Source: JAAFIP01 sp043728315
GTDB taxonomy: Bacteria; Pseudomonadota; Gammaproteobacteria; Burkholderiales; Burkholderiaceae_C
Assembly (NCBI GenBank): GCA_043728315.1
Contig: JAYTMT010000150.1
Coordinates: forward strand, 9,202-73,201
Direction of reading: 5' to 3'
Length of the DNA stretch: 64,000 nucleotides
Positions 8,166-16,070 of this stretch are shown piece by piece. The notes below the pieces were generated by a model. That model was not told the DNA's origin. It ran no database searches and saw only the letters and a list, made by a program, of their open reading frames with translations. Numbering within the stretch: position 1 is the stretch's first letter; each line of letters starts with the position of its first letter. Position numbers and translations under genes: made by a program.

Positions 8166-8447
8166 CTATGGGTTGGCCGGAGGCGCGGCGCGTGTGCGCA
8201 GATCTGCTAGCTGCGATTGCCAGCGTGCCCACGCCTGGGGCAGCTGCAAAGCGGGGGGAATTTGGGCGGCTAGGTGGTCTAGGGCCGAATCGTATTCCTC
8301 GGCCAGATCGGCCAGAGCCGCCGGATCTATGCGGCGCAGCAGCGCCTCCAACAAAGCCTCTACGGCCATTGCCCGGTTTAGGTGCTGCGTTTGCGCAGAT
8401 CGCAGATCATTGATGGCGGCAATGATTTGGGCTTGGGTATCGCTCAT
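8166..8447 (-). CDS. Hypothetical protein, end of the lysogeny cluster
   Basis: A 93-residue, largely helical protein (MSDTQAQIIAAINDLRSAQ) with no recognised domain. The ATG at 8447 lies 10 bases after the lipoprotein stop, so it is probably cotranscribed with the repressor and lipoprotein. The ribosome site is weak. A GC-rich hairpin (GCGGCT/AGCCGC, 8116-8131) follows it and may limit read-through toward the late operon. The function is unknown. Confidence 0.55.
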   Translation of the reverse strand: MSDTQAQIIAAINDLRSAQTQHLNRAMAVEALLEALLRRIDPAALADLAEEYDSALDHLAAQIPPALQLPQAWARWQSQLADLRTRAAPPANP

Positions 8448-8457
8448 GGTGTGTGCA

Positions 8458-8760
8458 CTATTTGTTGTAATTGTCGCAAGCCGTTTTGTCAGACTCTGGG
8501 TCACCATTGAGTCGGGTTGCGCCTTGGCTTAGGTAGTATTGCGCGGCCGCATAAGCTGCTTTTTTATCGTTGTTGAATAGCGCTAGTATTTGCGGGCAGG
8601 TGATGGTCGCGTTGTCAACTGCCGGATAGGTGGCCAGCACAGCAGGCTCAGCGATGCCGCAAACCTGTGCACTGCCAAAGCATGTGCCCGCGTTGCCCCC
8701 ACCGCCACCGCAGGCCGATGCACCAAGAAGCACCAGCACATAAATTAATGTGCGCACCAC
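8458..8760 (-). CDS. Small predicted lipoprotein in the repressor operon
   Basis: A 100-residue protein with a lipoprotein signal: hydrophobic VRTLIYVLVLLGASAC with lipobox Cys17, then a glycine linker. Four further cysteines in the mature part may form disulfides. It begins two bases after the repressor stop, so it is probably expressed in the lysogen. Phage lipoproteins made from the prophage often alter the cell surface or block superinfection, but nothing in the sequence proves this. Family unknown. Confidence 0.7.
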   Translation of the reverse strand: MVRTLIYVLVLLGASACGGGGGNAGTCFGSAQVCGIAEPAVLATYPAVDNATITCPQILALFNNDKKAAYAAAQYYLSQGATRLNGDPESDKTACDNYNK

Positions 8761-8762
8761 GT

Positions 8763-9200
8763 TTATTTGGCCGCCAATTTGGCCGTGGCTTCGATGGCTT
8801 GTTTGCCAAATTCGTCGGCTTTGTCGAAGTTGAGTAGCAGGGCTTTGTGACGCTCTGGTAACTGTGCGTAGGCCATCGCTGCAATAGCGTTGGCTTTGGA
8901 TTGCTTAACTCCCTCGAAATCATTGACATGATCTGGCAGCAAGTCTGCCGCGCGATTGAGCAGCGCAATCTTGGCATGGCCTGTTGCGCTGATGCCCGTT
9001 AACACGGCCAACACATCGATATTTAATTCAGGCCTTTTATGCGCTAGTGCATAGAGCTTTTCTTCGGGAAATACATCCCTAGCTCTACGTGCGCTAAAGG
9101 CTTTTTCCGAGAGCCCTAATAGCTCCGCGACCTCCTTATTTGAAGGTAAGCCAGCTTGCTCTTTTAGTCGTAAGAGACACGCGTCAAATTTATTTTTCAT
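8763..9200 (-). CDS. Phage CI-type repressor (helix-turn-helix)
   Basis: A 145-residue protein with an N-terminal CI-repressor helix-turn-helix (about residues 6-60; SNKEVAELLGLSEKAFSARRARDVFP) of the Phage_CI_repr type. There is no LexA-like peptidase domain, so induction by RecA-stimulated self-cleavage is unlikely. It diverges from the early operon, with the shared control region at 9201-9286, the place of the c repressor in Mu. The lipoprotein and the 93-residue protein follow directly on the same strand. Confidence 0.85.
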   Translation of the reverse strand: MKNKFDACLLRLKEQAGLPSNKEVAELLGLSEKAFSARRARDVFPEEKLYALAHKRPELNIDVLAVLTGISATGHAKIALLNRAADLLPDHVNDFEGVKQSKANAIAAMAYAQLPERHKALLLNFDKADEFGKQAIEATAKLAAK

Positions 9201-9286
9201 GGGGCTTGCATTTCTACAAAAGTGGAGTTAAACTACATTTAGAGAATTTAATTTACTTTCCATACGCCCAAATAAAGGAGCCACAA
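9201..9286 (+). promoter_or_regulatory. Early promoter / operator region between repressor and Ner-like gene
   Basis: A sigma70-like promoter reads rightward: TTGCAT at 9206-9211, a 17-base spacer and TAAACT at 9229-9234. AAGGAG at 9275-9280 then lies six bases before the GTG start at 9287. The region must also hold the leftward repressor promoter and operators. Short AT-rich repeats are present, but I cannot assign operators with confidence. Confidence 0.55.
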
Positions 9287-9481
9287 GTGACCCCCAGTCA
9301 AGTTAAAGCCAAATTTTCTGAGTTGGGTATTCCCGTCTCAGAGTGGGCTGAAAAACACAATTTTCCCAGAGACGCAGTTTACCGCGTATTGAACGGCTAC
9401 ACGCCATGCAAACGCGGGCAGTCGCATGCGATCGCAGTCAAGCTCGGCATAAAACCACAACCCAGAGGCAACGCCATATGA
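9287..9481 (+). CDS. Small Ner-like DNA-binding protein 1
   Basis: A 64-residue helix-turn-helix protein starting at a GTG (VTPSQVKAKFSELGIP), chosen because AAGGAG lies six bases upstream. The motif VSEWAEKHNFPRDAVYRVLNG followed by a basic tail (KRGQSHAIAVKLGI) is typical of small regulators at the start of early operons in Mu-like phages of Betaproteobacteria, which fill the role of Ner (early promoter repression). It overlaps the next gene by four bases (ATGA) and is clearly related to it. Confidence 0.8.
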   Translation: MTPSQVKAKFSELGIPVSEWAEKHNFPRDAVYRVLNGYTPCKRGQSHAIAVKLGIKPQPRGNAI

Positions 9482-9774
9482 ACAACAACCACTACTCAGA
9501 GTTAGGACCGGTGACCAACCGCGAATACTTAATAAAAATTGGGCGAATCACACCGCCATTAGACATGCACGAAAAAAATAGACCCATCACACCAGCACAG
9601 CTTAAAGCCAAATTCAGAAGCGAGGGCAAGACATTCAAGGATTTTGCCACGAAACACGGCTACCCGTATGTGGAAGTGGTGCGCGTGGTGAACGGCTTGA
9701 ACAAAGCACGCCGCGGCCAAGGCCACGAAATTGCTGTGAAGCTAGGCTTGAAAGAAGCTGAGGTGGCAGGATGA
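9478..9774 (+). CDS. Small Ner-like DNA-binding protein 2 (paralogue)
   Basis: A 98-residue protein whose second half (ITPAQLKAKFRSEGKTF, then VVNGLNKARRGQGHEIAVKL) is a paralogue of the preceding gene, with an extra 35-residue N-terminal extension. The ATG at 9478 overlaps the previous stop; an internal ATG at MHEKNRP would remove the extension, but no ribosome site is visible there. It is probably a second early regulator. Tandem duplication with divergence is inferred. Confidence 0.75.
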   Translation: MNNNHYSELGPVTNREYLIKIGRITPPLDMHEKNRPITPAQLKAKFRSEGKTFKDFATKHGYPYVEVVRVVNGLNKARRGQGHEIAVKLGLKEAEVAG

Positions 9775-10583
9775 ACGAGTCAAACAACTTTGCCGAACCC
9801 CAGTTGCCGCAGCCCTTGGTGTTGGCCGACACCCGCGTGCGCCAAGATGCGCTGGGGCGCTATTGCTTGAATGACTTGCATAAGGCTGCTGTGGCGCAGG
9901 GCGCTAATGTTCGTTCAACAGAGCCGAATCGGTTCTTTCGATCATCTAGAGTGCACCAACTACGCGATCTTTTAGAAAAAGAAACTACGCCAAATTGGCG
10001 TAGTTTGGGGGTAGTGGAAACTACGGAGATTCCCCGTAGTTTGAGTGGAATGAAAACTACGCCAATTTGGGGTAGTTTAGATGCCACAGAAACTACGCCA
10101 ATTCCCCGTAGTTTGGTTGAGCCGGTATCCACCGTGGAAGGACGCGAGGGCGGCACATATGTTTGTATCCAACTGGTGATTGCCTACGGGCAGTTTGTCA
10201 GCGCAGCCTTCGACCTGAAGGTGATTAATACTTTTTTGGCTGTGGTGCACAAAGAAGAGACCATGCCGCGTATTCAAAGCGCAAAGTTTTGGAACATGTT
10301 GCGCCCACACTGGGATGAGATTGCAAGGCTGGCGCTAGCTGGACTGCGCAACAAGCTGATTGCCCAGCAGGTGCAGCGCTCTGCGGCGAGCGTGGGGGCT
10401 TGCCTGCGGCGCATGTATGACGTGGGCTATCTTAACCCTGTGCATGTGTACACCGCCCGCCTGAAGCCGAGCACGGCGGCACGCTGGGCTTTGCAAAAAC
10501 CTGTGGCCGCGCAATGGGGCATGCCAGTGGGCGCACCGCAGCGCGTGGCGCAAGCGGCGTTTGACTTTGCGGGGGTGGTATGA
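9771..10583 (+). CDS. KilA-N-type DNA-binding protein with four in-frame palindromic repeats
   Basis: The 270-residue protein resembles KilA-N / phage regulatory proteins: residues 20-60 (LGRYCLNDLHKAA) and 125-160 (YVCIQLVIAYGQFVSAAFDLKVI) form the split N-terminal domain, and the C-terminal half (IARLALAGLRNKLIAQQVQR) looks like a recombinase-type helix-turn-helix. Between the two halves of the KilA-N part, residues 71-118 are four 12-residue repeats (such as ETTPNWRSLGVV) encoded by the 36-bp palindromic units at 9981-10124. It overlaps both neighbours by four bases. A regulatory or antirepressor-like role is inferred. Confidence 0.75.
   Translation: MNESNNFAEPQLPQPLVLADTRVRQDALGRYCLNDLHKAAVAQGANVRSTEPNRFFRSSRVHQLRDLLEKETTPNWRSLGVVETTEIPRSLSGMKTTPIWGSLDATETTPIPRSLVEPVSTVEGREGGTYVCIQLVIAYGQFVSAAFDLKVINTFLAVVHKEETMPRIQSAKFWNMLRPHWDEIARLALAGLRNKLIAQQVQRSAASVGACLRRMYDVGYLNPVHVYTARLKPSTAARWALQKPVAAQWGMPVGAPQRVAQAAFDFAGVV
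9981..10124 (+). repeat. Four tandem 36-bp units, each with a 25-bp palindrome
   Basis: Units lie at 9981-10016, 10017-10052, 10053-10088 and 10089-10124, with an exact 36-base period. Each holds arms AAACTACG / CGTAGTTT (third copy GGTAGTTT) around a 9-base centre such as CCAAATTGG or CCAATTCCC. The repeats keep the reading frame and add 12 residues per unit. Divergence between units is mostly in the centre and the linker, while the arms are kept. Confidence 0.95.
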
Positions 10584-10846
10584 GCAGCTTCACCCTAAGC
10601 CCCCCCGCCGTCCCCGATTACGCCACCTGTAAAGACTATTGGCTGCGCATGGCCGCGCTGCTAGAGAAGGCTGGCAATGCGCAGGAGCTGGCCGCTGCGC
10701 TGCTGGCGGACACGGCTGCGCCCTACCACTCGTTTGATGCTTATTGGATCAGCGTGTCGGCCAGAGACATGGGCGATGCGCTGGGCGAGTTGGTATTGGA
10801 CGCAGTGCGTAGAGAGCGCGATGCTGCCAAGTGGGGGGCGGCATGA
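10580..10846 (+). CDS. Hypothetical early phage protein
   Basis: An 88-residue protein (MSSFTLSPPAVPDYATCKDYW) with no domain I recognise. It overlaps the preceding stop and the following start by four bases each, so it belongs to the early operon. The helical, Ala/Leu-rich middle (LLEKAGNAQELAAALLAD) suggests a small soluble protein. Confidence 0.7.
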   Translation: MSSFTLSPPAVPDYATCKDYWLRMAALLEKAGNAQELAAALLADTAAPYHSFDAYWISVSARDMGDALGELVLDAVRRERDAAKWGAA

Positions 10847-11163
10847 GCAAAACCACGGACAAAGCCAACACGCTGTCGCCACCCATGCGCAAGACCTGTG
10901 AGTTGTTTCGCCTGCTGGCAGGCCACGAAATTCAAGGGCTTGCACCTGGCGAGATTGCCAAGGCGCTGGGCGTGGGCGCACCTTGGGTGAGCGTGAACTT
11001 GCCTGCACTGGCTGGCACGGGCTTTGTGGAGCGGGTGGGCGATACCAACCGCTGGCGGCTGGGCGTGGCCTTTGTGCGCATAGCCCACACCGTGTTTACA
11101 GCCAACGCTGCTGCCAAGGCGCAGCTTGAGGAACGCATGGCACGGATTGCTACGCCGCTTTGA
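10843..11163 (+). CDS. Winged-helix (IclR/MarR-like HTH) early phage protein
   Basis: A 106-residue protein starting at MSKTTDKANTLS (ATG at 10843, overlapping the previous stop). Residues about 18-75 look like a winged helix: LRLLAGHEIQGL-type start, then PGEIAKALGVGAPWVSVNLPAL as recognition helices and GFVERVGDTNRWRLG as the wing, similar to the IclR N-terminal domain. A regulatory role in the early operon is likely; no target is known. Confidence 0.7.
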   Translation: MSKTTDKANTLSPPMRKTCELFRLLAGHEIQGLAPGEIAKALGVGAPWVSVNLPALAGTGFVERVGDTNRWRLGVAFVRIAHTVFTANAAAKAQLEERMARIATPL

Positions 11164-11199
11164 ACTGAACCTATTTTTTAACCTAACTGAAAGAACACT

Positions 11200-12177
11200 A
11201 TGCCAAGAAAAGCAACACCCGCAGGGGAATTTAAAGAGTCAAAGCTCAATGAATTGGCGGTGCAGCAGGGCCAGGATGCGCTGCAAGCCGTGGCCTTTGA
11301 AAACACCCAAAGCGCGGGGCTGACTAATGCGCAGGCGGATGATGTATTTGCCTCGGGCGCAGATATTGGCAGGCTGGAAGCGATGAACTTTATGCTGACC
11401 GTCAGCGAAGGCGCGATCCTGTCGATTTACGAAAATGTAAAGAAATCAAAGGCTTATCTGCATTTGCGCAATCCTGAAAGTGCTGACGGTCAGCATTTTG
11501 AGTCTCTGGATGACTTTTGCCGTGTCAAGTTGGGCAAGTCCTATGCGCGGATGCGTGAACTGCTCGCCAACAAGAACACAGTCGGCTTCGCCGCCTTTGA
11601 GCAAGCTGGCCGCATCGGCCTTCAGCAGCGTGATTTCAACGCGATCAAGTCGCTGCCCGCGCCCGACAAAGAGCTGGTGCGCCGCGCCATTGAGGATGCG
11701 AGCAGCCGCGAAGAGGTGTTGGAGCTGATGCAGGAGCTGGCCAGTAATGCGGCGGCGGCGCAGCAGCAGCTGGCTGGCGAGCTTGAGGATGCGGCAAAAG
11801 AACTAACTGCCGCCGAACAGGTAGCGACTGTTAAAGGCCAAACGATTGACAAGCTGCGCAGGCAGCTAAACGTGATACAGGCTGAAAAGCCTGCCGAGCG
11901 GTGGCTTACGCTGCAAAAAGAAGCTACGGCGCTGATGAATGATGCGCTGGGCTGCATACACGGGCAGCTACGTGCAGCACTGAAGGCCATTGATGCGCAT
12001 GCCAAGGAGCTGCCTGATGAGAACTGCGAACTGTTTATGGCGGGCTTGGTGGGGCAGGTGCAAATGTATGTGACCGAGCTGCGCAACCAATTTAATTTGC
12101 CAGATTTAAGCACGGCAGCGGACTTGCAGGCAGCGGCTGAGATAGCGCAGTGGGCACCCAAGAAAGGCGCTGTATGA
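11200..12177 (+). CDS. DUF3102-like coiled-coil phage protein upstream of the transposase
   Basis: A 325-residue protein. Residues about 60-150 include GRLEAMNFMLTVSEGAILSI and FCRVKLGKSYARMREL, resembling DUF3102-type plasmid and phage proteins. Residues about 170-235 are Ala/Glu/Gln-rich and probably a coiled coil. It is preceded by a 36-base gap and overlaps the next gene by four bases. Proteins of this kind recur before transposase genes in Mu-like phages, but their function is unknown. Confidence 0.65.
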   Translation: MPRKATPAGEFKESKLNELAVQQGQDALQAVAFENTQSAGLTNAQADDVFASGADIGRLEAMNFMLTVSEGAILSIYENVKKSKAYLHLRNPESADGQHFESLDDFCRVKLGKSYARMRELLANKNTVGFAAFEQAGRIGLQQRDFNAIKSLPAPDKELVRRAIEDASSREEVLELMQELASNAAAAQQQLAGELEDAAKELTAAEQVATVKGQTIDKLRRQLNVIQAEKPAERWLTLQKEATALMNDALGCIHGQLRAALKAIDAHAKELPDENCELFMAGLVGQVQMYVTELRNQFNLPDLSTAADLQAAAEIAQWAPKKGAV

Positions 12178-12524
12178 AAAAACTCACAGCGCTGGGATGT
12201 GCCGATAAAGCGATATTGGAATTAATAGCTTTTGAAGAGGCTTGTGAGTTTGCCAAGGTCAAGCTTTTAAAAGAAATTGATGGGCAGATAGATGGCCTGC
12301 TTTTGTGCCATTTGATGGGACAGGGTCCTTCGGGACGTGGGGGCAAGTGTGCAGGTGCGATTCTTCACAACATGAGGGGTGCTGCGCGAACGCTGGGACT
12401 CTGTGAATTGGCAATGCAGCCGCCATCAAAAGATGCGCCCGTGCAACTTTCAAGAGTGCGTGCAGCCTATGCGAAATGCTTTCTTGCGATGGCTAGTAGC
12501 CTTCATATCGTTGCCAAGATTTAA
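12174..12524 (+). CDS. Hypothetical early phage protein
   Basis: A 116-residue protein (MKKLTALGCADKAILELIAFEE) with no domain I recognise. The ATG at 12174 overlaps the preceding stop as ATGA and the gene ends three bases before the transposase start, so it is translated with the transposition genes. The RMRGAARTLG-like middle is basic and may contact nucleic acid; this is speculative. Confidence 0.65.
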   Translation: MKKLTALGCADKAILELIAFEEACEFAKVKLLKEIDGQIDGLLLCHLMGQGPSGRGGKCAGAILHNMRGAARTLGLCELAMQPPSKDAPVQLSRVRAAYAKCFLAMASSLHIVAKI

Positions 12525-12527
12525 ACC

Positions 12528-14324
12528 ATGAGCCTTAACCCTGCCACTACCCAACGCTTGGTGCACATAGCCAGCGCAGCGGCTGTTGCGCCTAGCGGTG
12601 GCAAGCAGGCGATTTATACCCAAGCGTGCGCGGAGCTGGGCATAAGCCTTGCCACCTTGCACCGCTACCTGACAAAGGTGACCGTGAAACCTAACCGCAA
12701 ACAACGCTCCGACGCTGGCGATGTGTGGGCAGACCGCGAGGAATGCATTACCCTGAGCGCCCTGCTGATGACCAGCCAACGCAAAACGGGCAAACGCCTG
12801 CTGTCGATTACCCAAGCAGTAGACACGGCGCGGGCGAATGGCGTGGTGCGGCTTGAGCGCACCTGCCCTGAGACGGGGGAGCTGCTGCGCCTGAGCGACA
12901 GCGCCATAGCCCGCGCACTGCGCCACTACAGCCTGCACCCCGACCAGCTGAACCGCCCAGCACCAGCGCAGGCGCTGAAAAGCTTGCACCCGAACCATGT
13001 GTGGCAGATTGATGCCAGCCTGTGTGTGTTGTATTACCTGAACGCCCGCACGGAGAAGGAGGCTGGCTTGCAGGTGATGGACCACAGGGAGTTTTATAAA
13101 AACAAGCCCGCTAACCTCAAACGCATAGAGGCCGACCGCGTGTGGAGCTATGAGTGCACCGACCATTGCAGCGGCGCGATTATGGTGCACTATGTGATGG
13201 GTGCTGAAAGCGGCACGAACTTGGCCGAGAGCTTTATAGGCTTTGTGCAAAAGCGCGAGGGTGACCCTGTGCATGGCGTGCCGCTGGTGCTGATGCTGGA
13301 CAAGGGCAGCGCCAACACGGCGGGTTTGTTTGCCAACCTTGCACGGCGGCTGGTGATTACGGTGATACCGCACGCGGCAGGCAATGCGCGGGCGACTGGG
13401 CAGGTGGAGAATGCCCGCAACATCATTGAGCGCAGCTTTGAGAGCCGCTTGCGCTTGCAGCCAGTGGCCGACTTGGCCGAGCTGAACGCCAGAGCGCAGC
13501 AGTGGGCACGCTGGTACAACAGCACGCAGGTGCACAGCCGCCACGGACGCACGCGCTTTGACATGTGGATGACGGTGCAGCAAGAGCAGCTGCGCATAGC
13601 GCCCCCGCCCGAAGTGTGCAAAGAGCTGCTGACGCAAACGCCTGAGACGCGTGGCGTGAGCGACTTTTTGACCGTGAAGTTTAAAGGCGCTGAATACGAC
13701 GTGCGCGATGTGCCTGGTGTGATGGTGGGCGAGAAGCTGCACATTACCACCAACCCCTACCAAGCAGATGCGGTGCTGGTGCTGCTTAAAGACGCAGACG
13801 GGCATGAGGTGCTGCATAACGCACCGCTGGTGCGGCGCGATGACCATGGCTTTAGGGATGGGGCGAATGTGATTGGCGAGGACTTTGGCGCAATGCGTGA
13901 CACCCAGCTGGAGACCAACCGCAAGCTGGTGCAGCGCACGGCCTATGAGGCGGGCACAGACGACGAAGCCGAGGCCAAGCGCCGCGCGGGCGTGGTGCCC
14001 TTTGGTGGGCGGATTGACCCCTACAAGGTGATTGAACAAACGCCTGAGCGCACGTTTATGCCCAAGCGGGGTGAAGACTTGGTGCCTGCTGTGACGACTA
14101 GCCGTATGGCTGCGCCTGAGCGCCACTTGAGCGGCTTTGAGCTGGCCACCGCGCTGGCTGGGCTGGGCTTGGCCATGACGCGGGAGCGCAATGCGCAGGT
14201 GGCGGCATGGTATCCGCAGGGGGTGCCTGAGAGTGCGCTGGCGGGGCTGCAAGCGCGGCTAAACGTGCGGGCTGGCTTGCGGCTGGTGAATGGTGCGAAT
14301 AACAACAATGGAGGTGGCCTATGA
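12528..14324 (+). CDS. Mu-type DDE transposase (MuA-like, BcepMu/B3 type)
   Basis: The 598-residue transposase catalyses integration and replicative transposition of the phage. The N-terminus has helix-turn-helix segments (residues 30-50, LGISLATLHRYLTK) for binding the phage ends. The integrase core carries the catalytic triad D162 (WQIDAS), D258 (LMLDKGSAN) and E294 (GQVENARNIIE), giving the DD(35)E spacing. A mu-transposase-like beta-barrel follows (about 400-470). It overlaps the ATPase gene by four bases. The C-terminus ends in an asparagine and glycine run. Confidence 0.95.
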   Translation: MSLNPATTQRLVHIASAAAVAPSGGKQAIYTQACAELGISLATLHRYLTKVTVKPNRKQRSDAGDVWADREECITLSALLMTSQRKTGKRLLSITQAVDTARANGVVRLERTCPETGELLRLSDSAIARALRHYSLHPDQLNRPAPAQALKSLHPNHVWQIDASLCVLYYLNARTEKEAGLQVMDHREFYKNKPANLKRIEADRVWSYECTDHCSGAIMVHYVMGAESGTNLAESFIGFVQKREGDPVHGVPLVLMLDKGSANTAGLFANLARRLVITVIPHAAGNARATGQVENARNIIERSFESRLRLQPVADLAELNARAQQWARWYNSTQVHSRHGRTRFDMWMTVQQEQLRIAPPPEVCKELLTQTPETRGVSDFLTVKFKGAEYDVRDVPGVMVGEKLHITTNPYQADAVLVLLKDADGHEVLHNAPLVRRDDHGFRDGANVIGEDFGAMRDTQLETNRKLVQRTAYEAGTDDEAEAKRRAGVVPFGGRIDPYKVIEQTPERTFMPKRGEDLVPAVTTSRMAAPERHLSGFELATALAGLGLAMTRERNAQVAAWYPQGVPESALAGLQARLNVRAGLRLVNGANNNNGGGL

Positions 14325-15619
14325 GCCCAAGTATGAGCCTGACTATGAATCCCACGACAAGCCCGCTGGCGGCGCTGCTGGCGGCGCTGGAGCTGCCGCA
14401 GAGCCTGCTGGTGAAGCACCTGAAGATATCGCGCTCTGGCGTGAGCCGTATGGTGCAAAGCGGGCTGTGGCCAGCACGGGGGGGCGCTGCGGTGCGCACG
14501 GCGGTGCTGGGGCTGCTGCGGGCGCATGGGGCAAAGCCCGCGCAGCTGGCGGCGCTGGAGCCTATAAAAAAGTTGGCCTCGCCTAGTGACGAGGTGCACA
14601 GCACCGTGTTAACCGGTGAATGCACGCACGCCGCTGGCGAGGCTGCCCCGTCGATTGAAACCCCAACCAAAACCTTGACTGATTTAACTGAGAACCGAAA
14701 GGAAGATGCTATGTTACTGCAAAACGAAACCTTGAGCCCTGATGCGCGGGCGCACTTTGGGCTGCGTGCCGACCCGTTTAGAAACGATGTGCAAAGCAGT
14801 GCCGATGTGTTTCAAACGCCGAGCGTGCGCTATGTGCAGGCCGCGCTGATGGATGCGGCTAAAAACAGCGGCTTTGTGGCCGTGACGGGGGAGAGCGGCG
14901 CGGGCAAGAGCACGCTTGCCGAAGACCTAGAGGAGCGCCTGAGGCCAGAGGCGGGCAAACACAGCGATGTGCTGGTGGTGCGCCCCTATGTGCTGGCGAT
15001 GGAGGCCAACGACACCAAGGGCAAGACGCTGAAAAGCAGCCACATTGCCGAGGCGATAGCCTATGCGCTAGACCCGAACCTGACGATGCGCAGCAGCCCG
15101 CAAGCCCGCTTTGCGCAGGTGCACCAGCTGCTGATTGCCAGCCACCGCGCCAAGCGCAAGATACTGCTGCTGATTGAAGAGGCGCACTGCCTGCCCACGG
15201 CTACGCTCAAGCACCTCAAGCGTTTTTTGGAGCTCAAGGATGGCATGAAGCGGCTGCTGGGGGTGGCGCTGGTGGCGCAGCCGGAGCTGCGCAATTTGCT
15301 GAACAGCAACAAAGCTGAGGCGCGGGAGGTGATGCAGCGCTGCGAGATGATTACCCTGGCCCCGCTGGACAATGAACTGGAGGGCTACCTGGCGCACAAG
15401 TTTGCCCGCTGCGGCCTGAAGATGGAGGGCGTGTTTGCGGCTGATGCGATGGACGCGATGCGGGCGCGGCTGGTGCACCTGCCGCGCGACGGCAAACCCA
15501 GCGATGCGCAAAGCCAGTGTTACCCGCTGGTGGTGAACAACCTGGTGGCGCGGGCGATGAACGCGGCGGCGAAGGCGGGCTGGCCTACGGTGGATGCACA
15601 GGTGGTGGCCAAATGCTGA
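14321..15619 (+). CDS. MuB-like transposition ATPase
   Basis: A 432-residue AAA ATPase that in Mu-like phages binds target DNA and delivers it to the transposase. Residues about 20-60 form a helix-turn-helix (LVKHLKISRSGVSRMVQSG). Walker A is GESGAGKST (190-198), Walker B ILLLIEE (281-287), and an AQPELRNLL sensor-like segment follows. The family resembles ExeA/TniB-type ATPases, as in BcepMu and B3. The start overlaps the transposase stop as ATGA, giving coupled expression. Confidence 0.92.
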   Translation: MSPSMSLTMNPTTSPLAALLAALELPQSLLVKHLKISRSGVSRMVQSGLWPARGGAAVRTAVLGLLRAHGAKPAQLAALEPIKKLASPSDEVHSTVLTGECTHAAGEAAPSIETPTKTLTDLTENRKEDAMLLQNETLSPDARAHFGLRADPFRNDVQSSADVFQTPSVRYVQAALMDAAKNSGFVAVTGESGAGKSTLAEDLEERLRPEAGKHSDVLVVRPYVLAMEANDTKGKTLKSSHIAEAIAYALDPNLTMRSSPQARFAQVHQLLIASHRAKRKILLLIEEAHCLPTATLKHLKRFLELKDGMKRLLGVALVAQPELRNLLNSNKAEAREVMQRCEMITLAPLDNELEGYLAHKFARCGLKMEGVFAADAMDAMRARLVHLPRDGKPSDAQSQCYPLVVNNLVARAMNAAAKAGWPTVDAQVVAKC

Positions 15620-15807
15620 ACGCTGTCCAACCCTACCACAGACATGCGCAGCATTATGTGCCTGCGGCTGACACGCCAGAGTGCAGCAGCGCAACCCGCA
15701 TGGGCAAAGCCCTAGCCCGCGCCATCTCCTTCACGTTGCAGTTTGGCCTGATGGTGGTGGGCGCGGTGGCCATTGCCATGTGGACTTACCAAGGAGCTAT
15801 AGCATGA
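15613..15807 (+). CDS. Small membrane protein
   Basis: A 64-residue protein (MLNAVQPYHRHAQHYV) with one membrane helix near the C-terminus (about 41-58, FTLQFGLMVVGAVAIAMW). The ATG at 15613 overlaps the ATPase stop by seven bases and the gene overlaps the next by four. Function unknown. Confidence 0.65.
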   Translation: MLNAVQPYHRHAQHYVPAADTPECSSATRMGKALARAISFTLQFGLMVVGAVAIAMWTYQGAIA

Positions 15808-16070
15808 TCAACATACAAAGCCGCGACCACGCAGGCGTGTGCCAGCACCCGACCAAGGCTTGCCTGCCGCACACCGTGTGTGCACACAAGAGCTATGCCA
15901 TACCCGTGCTGGCCATTGACTTGTTGCCAGCGGCTGCGCCCGCTGGGTTTTGGTCGCAAGCAGAGCCCCTGCCAGAGCCCGATTATTTGCTGTACATGAC
16001 TTGGAAAGACTGGGTGGGTGGGGTGTTGATCATGATGGTGCTTGGCTTTATTTATGGGGTGACCAAATGA
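15804..16070 (+). CDS. Small membrane protein with conserved cysteines
   Basis: An 88-residue protein starting MINIQSRDHAGVCQHP at the ATG overlapping the previous stop. Three cysteines cluster at the N-terminus (Cys13, 20, 26) and a membrane helix lies at the C-terminus (about 70-86, VGGVLIMMVLGFIYGV). It may form a pair with the preceding small membrane protein. Function unknown. Confidence 0.65.
   Translation: MINIQSRDHAGVCQHPTKACLPHTVCAHKSYAIPVLAIDLLPAAAPAGFWSQAEPLPEPDYLLYMTWKDWVGGVLIMMVLGFIYGVTK

Noticed and set aside
8066..8413. A plus-strand frame between the holin promoter and the lysogeny cluster
   Set aside because: Its second half is the shadow of the minus-strand gene 8166-8447, and no ribosome site is seen. 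Only a possible weak hairpin lies in the rest.
9981..10124. CRISPR array
   Set aside because: The units abut with a 36-base period and no variable spacers, and they lie in frame inside a protein gene.
12450..14252. A 600-residue open frame antisense to the transposase
   Set aside because: It mirrors a high-GC gene, is rich in His, Arg and Ala without domain motifs, and has no ribosome site. The plus strand gene has a full DDE triad.
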